This document shows positions 37,049-46,658 of a stretch of 64,000 nucleotides of DNA, piece by piece; position 1 is the stretch's first letter; every line of letters begins with the position of its first letter. The position numbers and the translations under genes were made by a program. The notes under the pieces were generated by a model. That model did no database searches. It was not told where the DNA came from and was given only the letters and a program-made list of their open reading frames with translations. Source of the DNA: an uncultured Granulosicoccaceae bacterium (GTDB lineage: Bacteria; Pseudomonadota; Gammaproteobacteria; Granulosicoccales; Granulosicoccaceae). The stretch is from contig CALISD010000005.1 of assembly GCA_938041955.1 (NCBI GenBank), positions 1 to 64,000 of the forward strand, written 5' to 3'.

Positions 37049-37972
37049 ATGACTGTACAGACATTCGGAAATAAACTCGTGCAATTTAACTATTCACTCT
37101 GCGCTGCTCTGCTTCTATGCTCACAGATCGCCCTGTCGTCCGAAAGCGAGGGCACTGTCAACACATCAGATATGGCGGTGGAAGCACTAGCGAAATCGAG
37201 TGCATTGTCGATCTACCAAAACTCAAGCACAGAAATTCGCGTCGAACAGATAGCGCCACTCGTTCGTAAAAACTTTTTAAGCATGGGGGCCGCCGCGTCC
37301 GGCAACTCGCTAGTAATACGCGAAAAAATACTCGGCGCTATGGAAGTCGCCTACCATCCAAAAAAATTCCAACACCAAATCATAAGCTCACTCAACAAAT
37401 CCCTCAGCCAGTCAGAGCAATCGGTAGTGTTGAAATGGTTGGACTCACCGATAGGCAGGGAAACCTCGCTGCTTGAGGCAAAGAGTATTATTGATTCGTA
37501 CATAGCAGGTATTCCTGCCACTATCGATGAGGCTAGATTAAACCGTAAGTCAGAAAAAACCGAAGCGCTTTTAAGAACTGTCAACCTTGCTGCAATGGCA
37601 AGTGAACTGCAGCTGGATATGTCCATCAACCAAATCGCTGCGTCTTCATTCGCAGCAAACGCGCGACCAGCAGATCTCAGCGCAAATAACTATGACGTCT
37701 TCTTTTCAGCGACAGACTCAAGACGCCCAAAGATCGCCAAAGTGAACCGGAACTACACCCTCGCCATGCTAAAGAATGCCTATGGTGAATTGTCAGATCA
37801 GGATCTTCGATACGTCATTAGTTTCTGGGGCTCACCGACAGGCTCCCGTTACGCTTTCGCGCTGCGTGATGGCATCAACGAAGCATTTGCACTGGCAAAT
37901 CGTGACTTCGATAACGACGTAGCTCAGATCGTCGCCAACAGCGCTATCGACGTAGCAGCTGCGGGTGAATAG
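37049..37972 (+). CDS. Exported DUF2059-like protein
   Basis: A 307-residue secreted helical protein. A hydrophobic signal (about 12-30, CAALLLCSQIALSS) precedes two related half-repeats: LSQSEQSVVLKWLDSPIGRE near 130 and LSDQDLRYVISFWGSPTGSR near 250. Both have the pattern of DUF2059 motifs (acidic, Trp, S-P-x-G). The gene follows DUF1501 by 43 bp and is probably cotranscribed. The function of the family is unknown. Confidence 0.7.
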   Translation: MTVQTFGNKLVQFNYSLCAALLLCSQIALSSESEGTVNTSDMAVEALAKSSALSIYQNSSTEIRVEQIAPLVRKNFLSMGAAASGNSLVIREKILGAMEVAYHPKKFQHQIISSLNKSLSQSEQSVVLKWLDSPIGRETSLLEAKSIIDSYIAGIPATIDEARLNRKSEKTEALLRTVNLAAMASELQLDMSINQIAASSFAANARPADLSANNYDVFFSATDSRRPKIAKVNRNYTLAMLKNAYGELSDQDLRYVISFWGSPTGSRYAFALRDGINEAFALANRDFDNDVAQIVANSAIDVAAAGE

Positions 37973-38003
37973 GCACTGTTAGTGTCCGAACAGGCCTACT
38001 GCA

Positions 38004-39815
38004 CTATTCGACGCTATTGATATCCTGGTCTTTGCTTTGCTGCATCTGCCACAATCGATGGTACAAGCCTTCGTCGGTCAGCAAGTCTGTGTGACTTCCC
38101 GACTCTACAATTCTGCCGTTCTCCATCACGACAATCGTATCGGCATCGACCACAGTAGACAAACGATGCGCTATTACCATCGTAGTAGCGTTGCTACTGG
38201 CTTTATCTAATGCGCCTAATATCGCACGCTCTGATTGACTATCAAGGCTTGACGTTGCCTCGTCAAATACAATGATACGCGGTGCTTTTAAGATCACCCG
38301 TGAAATAGCCAGTCGCTGTTTCTCACCGCCAGATAGCTTGAGACCTCGCTCTCCAACCACGGTATCCAGTCCATCAGGAAGGCGCGATAGAAGATCTCCA
38401 AGATCAGCACTGTTAGCAGCAGCAATTACCTCTTCGTCCGTGGCATCGGTTTTTGCATACGCTATGTTGTAGCGTATCGTATCGTTGAACAGCACAGTGT
38501 CCTGAGGCACGATGCCAATAGCACGCCGTAAACTTTGCTGTGTGCATTGTGATATCGATTGACCATCAATCTCAATACTACCGTCAGTTACCTCGTAAAA
38601 ACGAAACAACAATCTTACCAGTGTTGATTTACCCGACCCGGATGGCCCGACGACCGCAAGTTTGTGCCCAGCCGGAATTTTAAAATCCACCTGTTCAAGT
38701 ATTTTCCGATCTTCATTGTAGTGAAAACTGACATTGCGAAAACAGACTTCCCCCGCTTTTACATCCAGCGGCAATGCATCATCTACATCATTAATTTCAG
38801 GCGGCTTATCCAACAACTTGATCACGAGATCCATGTCGGCAAGTGAATATTGCAGCTGCCTGTAAACCGAACCTAGAATACTCAGTGGAATGAACAACTG
38901 CAGCATCAGCGCGTTGATTAATACCAGATCACCTATGGTGATGTTTCCTGCAGCTACCTCTTTAGCAGACAATATCATGATGACTGTGACACCGATCGTG
39001 ACAATAGCACCCTGACCAAAGTTAAGCGCGGACAAACTGACTTGCGTTTTTAAGCCTGCGCTACGCCATGAATCCAGTTTTTCATGGTAATAATCACGCT
39101 CCATGTCTTCGTTGTTAAAATATTTCACGGTCTCATAGTTAAGCAGACTGTCTATGGCACGGCCATTGGCTTCACTATCATGTTTATTCATCTCATGGCG
39201 AAAGCTCATACGCCACTTGCTGATTAACAAGGTGAAAGCTACGTAGGCCGCCACCGTCACCATGATCGCCGCCATCAGATGCCAGTCGTAACGAACCAGT
39301 AGAATGGCGCCTACCAAAGTAAATTCTGCAATGGTGGGCAGGATACTGAACACCAATAAGTTCAAGACTGACGCGAGACTGCGGGTGCCGCGCTCCAGAT
39401 CTCGAGAGATCCCGCCGGTGTTACGCTCTAGATGAAATCGCAGGGAAAGTCTGTGCAAATGCTCCAACACATCCACAGACATTTGATGCATAGCGCTATA
39501 CCGGACCCGGGCAAATAATATGTCACGCAGCTCGTTAAAAATGCCACCGGCAAGTCGTAACGCCCCGTAGGCCAATAGCAGACCCATTGGCGCTACCAAC
39601 AGTAAGTTTTCCTGCAGCGATGCGGAATCCAATCGGTCGATAATGCTCTTGAGCACCAACGGGATGCACACCGTGGCAAGCTTTGCGATAAGCAAACACG
39701 CCAATGCGAGAGCCACCCTGCGGCTATAACGCCACACATACGGTGAAAGCTTCTTCAGATTGGCAAAGTCATCACGATTGCCATGAGGCTCTTCCTGTCG
39801 AGCGTAACTTCGCAT
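38004..39815 (-). CDS. ABC transporter, Atm1/HMT1-type permease-ATPase fusion
   Basis: A 603-residue half-transporter. The N-terminal six-helix transmembrane domain (about 30-320) is followed by an ATPase domain with Walker A GPSGSGKST (about 390), the signature LSGGEKQR, Walker B IIVFDEATSSLDS and the H-loop. The NYETVKYFNNED segment in the membrane domain is the Atm1-type signature (glutathione-linked/iron-sulfur or heavy-metal export). It lacks an N-terminal extension. The gene is convergent with the DUF2059-like gene. Function as a glutathione-conjugate exporter is an inference from this class. Confidence 0.88.
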   Translation of the reverse strand: MRSYARQEEPHGNRDDFANLKKLSPYVWRYSRRVALALACLLIAKLATVCIPLVLKSIIDRLDSASLQENLLLVAPMGLLLAYGALRLAGGIFNELRDILFARVRYSAMHQMSVDVLEHLHRLSLRFHLERNTGGISRDLERGTRSLASVLNLLVFSILPTIAEFTLVGAILLVRYDWHLMAAIMVTVAAYVAFTLLISKWRMSFRHEMNKHDSEANGRAIDSLLNYETVKYFNNEDMERDYYHEKLDSWRSAGLKTQVSLSALNFGQGAIVTIGVTVIMILSAKEVAAGNITIGDLVLINALMLQLFIPLSILGSVYRQLQYSLADMDLVIKLLDKPPEINDVDDALPLDVKAGEVCFRNVSFHYNEDRKILEQVDFKIPAGHKLAVVGPSGSGKSTLVRLLFRFYEVTDGSIEIDGQSISQCTQQSLRRAIGIVPQDTVLFNDTIRYNIAYAKTDATDEEVIAAANSADLGDLLSRLPDGLDTVVGERGLKLSGGEKQRLAISRVILKAPRIIVFDEATSSLDSQSERAILGALDKASSNATTMVIAHRLSTVVDADTIVVMENGRIVESGSHTDLLTDEGLYHRLWQMQQSKDQDINSVE

Positions 39816-39931
39816 TCATTCTGTCCATTTTTTCACGTCGAACAACCGTGTAGAGCAACGCTGTTATCTTGAGCGCTGGGTCGGCGTACTAAGCTGGGTC
39901 ATCAGCGGTAACTTTCTTCAGGCAAAAAAAA

Positions 39932-39955
39932 ACGTGGCGCATTGCTGCGCCACGT
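39932..39955 (-). terminator. Terminator of the aquaporin gene
   Basis: ACGTGGCGCA (39932-39941), loop TTGC, TGCGCCACGT (39946-39955) form a perfect 10-bp stem. On the minus strand it is followed by a T run (plus-strand A run 39924-39931). Confidence 0.9.
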
Positions 39956-39985
39956 CATGATCTAACTACTGATCAGTAAAACTGA

Positions 39986-40120
39986 CTAGTAACGATCGTC
40001 GCGATACTCTTCGCGGTAGTCACGATACTCACCACGATCACCACGATACTCACCACCACGGTCAGCATAGTCACGATCTAAAGGTGGTGCACTACGGTAC
40101 TCAGGCTCACGATACTCAAC
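39986..40120 (-). repeat. Low-complexity tail repeats of the aquaporin gene
   Basis: The 3' end of the gene contains imperfect repeats (plus strand: CGATACTC, CACGATCAC and CGATACTCAC units) encoding the EYRxDR tail. This is a slippage-prone simple-sequence coding tract. Confidence 0.6.
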
Positions 40121-40894
40121 ACGCTCAGGAGTCGTATCAGCTGGCGCTGCACCTGAAACGATTAGACGGTAGATGATTGCGCCCAACACACCACCAACAA
40201 TTGGCGCTGCCCAGAAAACTGGAAGCTGAGTAATCACTGTGTCGCCACCTTCACCGAAGAAGTGAGATACCAATGCCGGACCAGTGCTTCGTGCAGGGTT
40301 AACAGAAGTATTCGATACAGGGATAGAGATAAGGTGAATCAGTGTCAGTCCAAGACCGATTGCAATCGGTGCGAAACCCGCTGGAGCACGATCATCCGTA
40401 GCACCCATGATGATGATCAGGAAGAAAGCAGTCATGATCACTTCCATCAGGATGACCGCATTCATGCTGAATCCGCCTGGAGAGGCTTCTGCATAGCCGT
40501 TAGACGCCAGTGACGCGATCGCGCCGCCGTTCAGACCGTTTGCATCAGTCGCTGCACCACCAGCATCAGTCACAAACCACTGAAGAACGAATGCAGCAGC
40601 AATCGCACCCAGCACCTGAAAAACGATGTATGGAATAAGATGGCCAAAACCAAATCGTCCGCCGACCCAAAGCCCGATAGATACGGCAGGGTTAAAATGA
40701 CCACCAGATACATGCCCTACAGCATAAGCCATAGTCAGAACAGTCAAGCCAAACGCCAATGAAACGCCTACCAGACCAACGTTGATTCCAGCATCGGCCG
40801 CAAAAACAGCTGCGAATATTGCTGTACCACACCCACCCAGCACCAGCCAGAATGTGCCGAAGAATTCGGCCAGATACTTATTATGAAAGTGCAT
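39986..40894 (-). CDS. aqpZ: Aquaporin Z-like water channel with Arg/Tyr/acidic tail
   Basis: A 302-residue channel. The core of about 250 residues has two NPA motifs, [10 protein letters not shown] (Asn68-Ala70) and SVNPARS (Asn199-Ala201). The selectivity-filter residues His187, Thr196 and Arg202 match the water-selective AqpZ pattern. Usual length is about 230. The extra residues include a 50-residue C-terminal tail from 250 onward with repeated (E/D)YR(D/G/E) units. The ribosome site AAAGGAAA precedes ATG 40894. Neighbours are unrelated. Confidence 0.9.
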   Translation of the reverse strand: MHFHNKYLAEFFGTFWLVLGGCGTAIFAAVFAADAGINVGLVGVSLAFGLTVLTMAYAVGHVSGGHFNPAVSIGLWVGGRFGFGHLIPYIVFQVLGAIAAAFVLQWFVTDAGGAATDANGLNGGAIASLASNGYAEASPGGFSMNAVILMEVIMTAFFLIIIMGATDDRAPAGFAPIAIGLGLTLIHLISIPVSNTSVNPARSTGPALVSHFFGEGGDTVITQLPVFWAAPIVGGVLGAIIYRLIVSGAAPADTTPERVEYREPEYRSAPPLDRDYADRGGEYRGDRGEYRDYREEYRDDRY

Positions 40895-41293
40895 ATAATA
40901 TTTCCTTTAGCTCAGATTGTGTAAGTTTTGATTTTTGTAAAAATTTTTTTGAGGGACAACTTGACACACCAGCACCAACCCCCTGATGCATTAACGTAGT
41001 TTGAGTCGACAGGCCACTCTCCGGCCCGGATTGTCACACGCGCTAAGTGTAGCCAGTGCGAACTTCGGAACACAGTACGGTTCAGTAAACCTTTGTAAAG
41101 TTAGCTTTTGTAGACAAACAAGGCAGCGCGAAGTATACAATATGAAACATTTCAAATCACTTAAAGTTGCAGCTACAAAAGCAAATCGCACTGCTCGAAA
41201 ACATCAGTCACTGTGGTTTTGCTTACATCCGTTGAGCAAGCAAACCTTTAGTAGTACATAATCCCGCAAACACGTTGAATACCAGGAGGGCTT
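40895..41293. promoter_or_regulatory. Divergent aquaporin/isomerase intergenic region
   Basis: A 399-bp gap. The aquaporin ribosome site, A+T-rich promoter-like sequence at 40910-40960 and the isomerase ribosome site (CCAGGAGGG, ending 41289) are visible. A 39-codon open frame at 41142-41261 has no ribosome site. No RNA structure is recognised. Confidence 0.45.
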
Positions 41294-42178
41294 GTGCCCA
41301 GACTTGACGTATACCAATCGCTTTGGGCGATGGATCCAGGCAGAGGCAGCCACGAAACCGGCACCACTGAGGAATATTTTTCCTGGGTCAAAAGTGCAGG
41401 CTTTGCGGGTATTGCCATCGATCTTGCCGCGGCAGACCGGGAAACCGCCTACAAGACCATGCCATTGTTCCGGCAACACGAGCTCGGATGTGTAATCAAT
41501 GCATTCCCCACCAGCATGGAAGACGTACTACCGGTGCTTGAGATGGCCAGAGAATTCAACGCGGTTGTGGTCAATATCATCGCCCAGGTTGTGCCCAGCA
41601 GTCTTGAGGAAGCCACTTTGATGGTTCAAGACTGGATGGAAGAAGCTGAGAAGGAGAACGTCAATATAGAGTTCGAAACTCACCGCAACTCTGTAACAAA
41701 TGATCTCGGTTACACGACCAAGCTGCTGGAAGCTGTGCCGGACATGAAACTCGGCGTCGACTTATCACACTATGTGGTAGATCGCGAAATCAGCTTGCCG
41801 TTACGCGAAGATGAAAAAGAATTGGTGGACAAGATTCTGCGCCGGGCTGACGCCTTTCAAGGCCGTGTGTCATCAGCCCAGCAAATTCAGCTACAGCTCG
41901 AATTCCCTCAACACCAAAAGTGGGTCGTACAATTTCTCGACTGGTGGGAAACAGGGTTCCGCTATTGGAGAAAGCGCGCGTCGGCAGATGACACACTCAT
42001 TTTTCAGACCGAGCTGGCACCACCGGATTACGCGATGACCGGGCCCGATGGAATGGAAATGTCCAATCGCTGGGAAGAATCACTCATTATGAAGGGCTGG
42101 ATTGAAGACTTGTGGAAGCGCCTGGAGAAAGAAGATGTGGAAGCAACTGTCAGCCATGACGATAAGGAACACACCTGA
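41294..42178 (+). CDS. Sugar phosphate isomerase/epimerase-like TIM-barrel protein
   Basis: A 294-residue protein of the xylose-isomerase-like TIM-barrel family. Its barrel strands carry the usual acidic metal-binding residues, such as the Glu in IEFETHRN and Asp-Leu-Ser-His in GVDLSHYVVD. A GTG start at 41294 is supported by the strong CCAGGAGGG site. It likely acts on a sugar or inositol derivative. An adjacent pseudouridine synthase gene is functionally unrelated. Confidence 0.85.
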   Translation: MPRLDVYQSLWAMDPGRGSHETGTTEEYFSWVKSAGFAGIAIDLAAADRETAYKTMPLFRQHELGCVINAFPTSMEDVLPVLEMAREFNAVVVNIIAQVVPSSLEEATLMVQDWMEEAEKENVNIEFETHRNSVTNDLGYTTKLLEAVPDMKLGVDLSHYVVDREISLPLREDEKELVDKILRRADAFQGRVSSAQQIQLQLEFPQHQKWVVQFLDWWETGFRYWRKRASADDTLIFQTELAPPDYAMTGPDGMEMSNRWEESLIMKGWIEDLWKRLEKEDVEATVSHDDKEHT

Positions 42179-42236
42179 TAAAGATAAGTGAGCACAGCAA
42201 TGCAGAGATTATTTTAACGCCTGGCATACAGCGACT

Positions 42237-42974
42237 GTGATCGACCAGCCACAGGAAGTCATGCACCAGCCTGAGCTTGAAATACTGCATCGCGATCAAT
42301 ATATCGTCGCCATCAATAAGCCGGCGGGCCTGTTGGTTCATCGCAGCACAATAGACTTTCACGAACAACACAATGCTTTAGATCAGCTAAAAGCACAGAT
42401 TGATGCAGAAGTATTTCCAGTGCATCGACTCGACAAGCCCACATCAGGGGTATTGTTATTTGCACTTGATAGAGAATATGCCGCATTGATCTCGGAACAA
42501 TTCAGAAATCAAAAAATCAGCAAGCGCTATCTGGCGGTAGTCAGAGGTCACACCGACGAGCAGGGCACTATCGACAACCCGGTACGGGATCGGGATGCGC
42601 CCGGCAAACCAAGAAAAGACGCTACAACATCCTATAAAACACTTGCCCATATAGAGCTCGCTGTCGAGGTCGATCGCTATCCTAGTTCCCGGTACAGTGT
42701 AGTAGAAGTGACGCCGTTAACTGGCCGAAGGCATCAGATAAGACAACATATGAAGCACATTAGTCATCCCATCATCGGGGATACCAGCTACGGAAAATCA
42801 GTTCACAATAAATTTTTTCACGATCACTTTGCATGTCAGAGATTACTCTTACATGCGCAACGGCTAACGCTTACGCATCGTGGTACAGAATGCACCATAG
42901 AGGCGGGTGGTTATGATCAACCATTTCGCCGCGTGATCACACACGGCGACTGGATTTGGACAGGTAAAATATAA
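42237..42974 (+). CDS. truC: tRNA pseudouridine(65) synthase
   Basis: A 245-residue RluA-family synthase. It has INKPAGLLVHRS near residue 27, the catalytic HRLDKPTSGVLLFA (Asp near 68) and SKRYLAVVRGH, then HQIRQHMKHISHPIIGDTSYG. The family TruC makes pseudouridine at position 65 of tRNA-Ile and tRNA-Asp. There is no S4 domain. The GTG at 42237 is the start; ATG 42261 is an alternative and gives the closer length to E. coli TruC. The convergent TSP3 gene begins 38 bp away. Confidence 0.88.
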   Translation: MIDQPQEVMHQPELEILHRDQYIVAINKPAGLLVHRSTIDFHEQHNALDQLKAQIDAEVFPVHRLDKPTSGVLLFALDREYAALISEQFRNQKISKRYLAVVRGHTDEQGTIDNPVRDRDAPGKPRKDATTSYKTLAHIELAVEVDRYPSSRYSVVEVTPLTGRRHQIRQHMKHISHPIIGDTSYGKSVHNKFFHDHFACQRLLLHAQRLTLTHRGTECTIEAGGYDQPFRRVITHGDWIWTGKI

Positions 42975-43011
42975 AGATGTTCGCGGCGGCACTCATCTAA
43001 CTGTTAAGGAT

Positions 43012-44784
43012 TTAGCTGCTTTGCCTGGCTTTTCTTCGGCGAAACATACCAACAACGCTTGCCAACGCAGTCATCAGCAACAGCGGGTCGGTCCCGACAG
43101 ATCCATATGCAACGCTACAACCACCACCAAGACCTACTCGTACCGGTCCATTGACAGGCAGGTTTACCGCAGGATCATTGTCATCTGTATCCAAAAACGC
43201 GGGGAACGTATCGCCATCGTTATCTACTAGCAGCTCTGTAGCATCTGGTATTCCATCAGCATCACTATCTGTGTCAAGAAAGTCCGGGATACCGTCACCA
43301 TCAGTATCAGAAACCAGTTCAATGATATCTGCAATGCCGTCGCCGTCGCTGTCAGAATCAAGATAATTTGGTATCAAATCACCATCGGGGTCGCCGGTTA
43401 ATTCGAAGTCGTCTGGAATCTGGTCGGAGTCACTGTCGAGATCAATAAAGTTACCGCGCAGATCTGCGTCGATATCACCATCACCTTCTTCGCGATCTTC
43501 TATTGAATCACCATCGCTGTCATTGTCACGGAAGTTCGGCACACCATCACCATCAAGATCGCTATTGCTTTCAACGCTGTCTGGAATGGAATCATTATCG
43601 CTGTCAGTATCAAGTAAATCTGCAATGCCATCCTGATCTGTATCGATGTTGCCTTCTAGCTCATCAGACAACCCATCATTGTCCTGATCCGAACCGGCGG
43701 ACCCTGTCTGAGTAGTCGGGTCGACAAAATTAGGTACGAAGTCTCCGTTCGCATCATTAATACCTTCAACCGAGTCCAACACCCCGTCACCATCACTATC
43801 AGTATCCAGGTGATTCGGTATGCCATCACCATCAATATCACCATTACCTTCTATTACATCAAGTATGGTGTCGTTATCATCATCGTCGTCAAGGTAGTCT
43901 GGAATACCATCGCCATCAGTATCAATAAACGCCGCAGGGTCTGCCGGATCTGTATTGTCCGATGCCTCTACGCTATCAGGTACCCCGTCAGCATCGCTGT
44001 CTTCTGTATCAAATGATGCATCTTGAAACGAGGCCGTGCCATTTTTATCCGGATCAAATAGCAATTGAACCGCACCATCGGTGTTACCAATGGCCCAGTT
44101 AAAATCATCGTCATCAAGGTATGCAGGAACACCATCGCAATCACGATCGTAATAGGGCAGCGCACCACTTTCAAGCTGATTCCACAATCCATCATCGTCA
44201 CTATCAAAATCAACAAGATCGGGAATAAGGTCCCCATCTGAATCCACAAACGAAGTAGCATCTGCCGGATTACTACCCTCGGCTATTTCTGTGCTATCGG
44301 GTACTTTGTCACCATCACTATCTACGAGATGATCATGCGTGCTGTCCTGGAACGCCGCAGTGTTGTTGCCGTCTGGATCAAAAAGTACACTTACTTTCCC
44401 GTCAGCGTTACCTACTCCTGCATCAGCATCATTGTCATCAAGATACACGGGCACACCGTCTTCATCTGCGTCGACGTATGGGTTGCTACCATATTCAGTG
44501 ACATCCGGGATATTGTCACCATCCGAATCAATGTCCAGAAAGTCAGGAATACCATCCCCATCACTATCCAGAAAGTTTGCAGTATTGTTGGGATCAGTTT
44601 GTTCCGCTAACTCTACGTTGTCTGGAACGCCATCCATATCACTGTCTACCGCAAACGCAGCACTTGATAGTGATAAAAGAAACACACTACTGATTACCTT
44701 TGCACTCAACAGATTTTGACCAGCACCAAACGTTTCAGCTAACTCACTTGCCACCAGCGTTTTTTTCATTTGATGAGATTTCAT
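43012..44784 (-). CDS. Calcium-binding thrombospondin type-3 repeat protein with JDVT-CTERM-like tail
   Basis: A 590-residue secreted protein. A signal peptide-like segment (about 22-44, VISSVFLLSLSSAAFA) is followed by more than 15 units with D-x-D-x-D-G-x-P-D and S-D-x-D calcium-ligand patterns (thrombospondin type-3), from about 45 to 530. The C-terminus has LGGGCSV (Cys near 550) followed by TDPLLLMTALASVVGMFRRR and a basic tail. This matches the JDVT-CTERM layout, a Gly-Gly-Cys head before a hydrophobic segment, processed by a dedicated membrane protease. No such protease gene is adjacent. It likely decorates the cell surface, with calcium-rigid repeats. Confidence 0.85.
   Translation of the reverse strand: MKSHQMKKTLVASELAETFGAGQNLLSAKVISSVFLLSLSSAAFAVDSDMDGVPDNVELAEQTDPNNTANFLDSDGDGIPDFLDIDSDGDNIPDVTEYGSNPYVDADEDGVPVYLDDNDADAGVGNADGKVSVLFDPDGNNTAAFQDSTHDHLVDSDGDKVPDSTEIAEGSNPADATSFVDSDGDLIPDLVDFDSDDDGLWNQLESGALPYYDRDCDGVPAYLDDDDFNWAIGNTDGAVQLLFDPDKNGTASFQDASFDTEDSDADGVPDSVEASDNTDPADPAAFIDTDGDGIPDYLDDDDDNDTILDVIEGNGDIDGDGIPNHLDTDSDGDGVLDSVEGINDANGDFVPNFVDPTTQTGSAGSDQDNDGLSDELEGNIDTDQDGIADLLDTDSDNDSIPDSVESNSDLDGDGVPNFRDNDSDGDSIEDREEGDGDIDADLRGNFIDLDSDSDQIPDDFELTGDPDGDLIPNYLDSDSDGDGIADIIELVSDTDGDGIPDFLDTDSDADGIPDATELLVDNDGDTFPAFLDTDDNDPAVNLPVNGPVRVGLGGGCSVAYGSVGTDPLLLMTALASVVGMFRRRKARQSS
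43200..44640 (-). repeat. DNA repeats of thrombospondin-3 units
   Basis: Short repeats (for example plus-strand CCATCACCATC, CAGTATC and AAATC units) recur at 36-39 bp multiples. They encode the calcium-binding repeats and are slippage-prone. They are not a CRISPR array because the units are coding and uneven. Confidence 0.75.
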
Positions 44785-45020
44785 AGTATCAACCTTCGTT
44801 TCTTAAAAGCGCTTCCGGCACCGTATGATTTTCCAGATAGGGCAGACGCCGCTACCGAATACACCGAAGCAGCGAGCACACAGTTGTTTCAATTATTGCG
44901 CCACTTCTCAATTACCAATTTACTTACACCACCAACGATGTGTTGGCACACAGCTATGCAGTAAAAAAGTGAATACACAATTCAGGACTACAGGAGAGTA
45001 GATTTTGGGAGGGAGGATAA

Positions 45021-45040
45021 ACCCCGCACGTGTGCGGGGT
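45021..45040 (-). terminator. Hairpin after the OmpA-family gene
   Basis: ACCCCGCA (45021-45028), loop CGTG, TGCGGGGT (45033-45040) directly follow the minus-strand OmpA stop. The T tract is weak, so termination is likely but not certain. Confidence 0.65.
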
Positions 45041-45052
45041 CATCTAGACAAA

Positions 45053-46249
45053 CTACTGGATTGTTCGAAACTCCACACGGCGATTTAGCAATCGACCAGA
45101 GCTTGTATCGTTATCAGCAATCGGCCGTGATTCACCATAAGCACGAGCCTCGAGCCGATCAATTGGTATCCCCTCTGCCGTCAGGTATCTCACTACAGAC
45201 AGGGCTCGCTGACGGGATAATTCAAGGTTGGCCACTTCAGCACCCTGGCTGTCAGTATGTGACTCTACCGAGACGCGTACTTCAGGAAACGCCAGTAGCG
45301 TCTGAACAACGTCGCTCAAAATACCGCGTGACGTATCCGTTAACGTGTCAGAGCCAGTCAGAAAGTTAACCCCTTCAAGCGTGCCATTAAACATCGCGCA
45401 GCCATTGGCATTAACCGGGGTACCCGGAGGTGTTTCCGCACAAGTGTCCTGCGCGTTGTTAATGCCGTCACCATCGCCATCATCATTTGAAACAACGTCT
45501 TCAATCAATGAATCAGTTACTTCTGGCAGCAACTCCGGTGGTGGTGGTGGTGGCGGTGGAAGCGTTTCGATTTCTGCTGGCGCAGGCAGTGTTGGCAGTT
45601 CGAGCTCAGGCTCTACGCGAGGCGCTGGTTGCGCTTTACGACCACCGAACCGATACAACACACTCACACCACGGTACTTTGCGTCAGTATCAAAGTTGAT
45701 ATATTCAGCGCGAATACCCAACCCAAATTTCAATGCGTACTCAATACCAAGGCCTGCCAATAGTTGCGCATCATTTTTACGCTCAAACTGCACCGACTGC
45801 AGTGCTTCATTTTCCATTTTGCCAACACCAATACGTCCATATAGCGACAATCCGGTACGCTGGTCCAGACCGTCGTAGTCCAGATAGTCGGAAGAACCCA
45901 GGCCATTCCACAGGTAATACAAACCACTTAAAGACGCTTCGGCATAACTAATACCATCACCGCCCGTAAAAGTAGAATCTCCTAAATCAGCATACTGGAG
46001 TTCTGCAGTCAGCCTTCTACTGAAGTCAAATCCAAGTGTCAATGCAGAGGCACTATCCTTATTATCGACTACATCTACACCAACCACCGCACTGGTGTCC
46101 GGTACTAGTTTGGACTGACCCGCACCAATACCTACATAGATACGCTTACTAAAGCCGCCATCCCATGATCCGGCAAGTTGCGCGTAAGCGTTACCACTTA
46201 AGGCTGTGGCACTAGCGATCAGTACAGGGGCAATTAATTTTTTATTCAT
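45053..46249 (-). CDS. OmpA-family outer-membrane protein (beta-barrel plus peptidoglycan-binding domain)
   Basis: A 398-residue protein that anchors the outer membrane to peptidoglycan. ATG 46249 is the start (a longer frame to 46342 lacks signal character); the signal is MNKKLIAPVLIASATALSG, ending YAQ. The barrel region (about 25-190) has alternating aromatic strands such as YVGIGAGQSKL. A proline-rich linker (about 190-235) and a short calcium-like DDGDGDGINNAQD motif lead to the OmpA domain with SHTDSQGAEVANLELSRQRALSV and GESRPIADND, including the Asp/Arg pair for diaminopimelate binding. Confidence 0.9.
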   Translation of the reverse strand: MNKKLIAPVLIASATALSGNAYAQLAGSWDGGFSKRIYVGIGAGQSKLVPDTSAVVGVDVVDNKDSASALTLGFDFSRRLTAELQYADLGDSTFTGGDGISYAEASLSGLYYLWNGLGSSDYLDYDGLDQRTGLSLYGRIGVGKMENEALQSVQFERKNDAQLLAGLGIEYALKFGLGIRAEYINFDTDAKYRGVSVLYRFGGRKAQPAPRVEPELELPTLPAPAEIETLPPPPPPPPELLPEVTDSLIEDVVSNDDGDGDGINNAQDTCAETPPGTPVNANGCAMFNGTLEGVNFLTGSDTLTDTSRGILSDVVQTLLAFPEVRVSVESHTDSQGAEVANLELSRQRALSVVRYLTAEGIPIDRLEARAYGESRPIADNDTSSGRLLNRRVEFRTIQ

Positions 46250-46658
46250 TCTGTTCTTATACGTCCCGTTGAATTTTTTCTGTCTATTAGCAATAAGCAA
46301 TCTAATTACCTGCCAAACTTCGTGCCACATTGAGGTACCCACAGACTACTGATGAGCTGACGCATCGTCAGGTAGATTGAGTGTTGACGTCTAACGACAA
46401 AGTTGAGTATAGACCGGTGTCAGAATTTGGCTATTGGGCGACAAAATCAGACTTTCTGCAGTGTTTTCTGCCAATTTCGGAACACTCAGACGGGCTTCGC
46501 TACACTCACTGCGTCAAGACGAAAGCCTGTTATACGGCATTGCTCTAAATGATTAGGCATACGATTTGACGTCAAAATTTTGTTACCGACAATTCCCGAA
46601 TCTTCTATCATACATAGTGACTTATTAGCATTACCCTCATCACTGCAAGGCGCACCGG
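46250..46658. promoter_or_regulatory. Divergent OmpA/XdhC-like intergenic region
   Basis: This 409-bp gap separates divergent genes. On the plus strand TTGACG (46384-46389), an 18-base spacer and TATAGA (46408-46413) form a plausible sigma-70 promoter for the XdhC-like gene, about 245 bp before its start. The remainder has no other recognised element. Confidence 0.45.
46384..46413 (+). promoter_or_regulatory. Candidate sigma-70 promoter of the XdhC-like gene
   Basis: TTGACG and TATAGA are separated by 18 bases, close to consensus. The position and strand suit the plus-strand XdhC-like gene, but the 5' leader would be long. Confidence 0.4.

Noticed and set aside
41142..41261. 39-codon basic open frame between aquaporin and isomerase genes
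   Set aside because: No ribosome site and no recognisable features; could be real but cannot be supported.
43200..44640. Regularly spaced short DNA repeats resembling a repeat array
   Set aside because: They encode thrombospondin-3 calcium repeats in frame, are imperfect and have no unique spacers, so this is not CRISPR.
45345..45878. Long plus-strand open frame opposite the OmpA-family gene
   Set aside because: It is the antisense of a Pro/Gly-rich linker and barrel with no start signal or family features.
46313..46327. Minus-strand TGGCAC-N5-TTGG element upstream of the OmpA-family gene
   Set aside because: The -12 box has GG instead of GC, so it fails the key sigma-54 rule.
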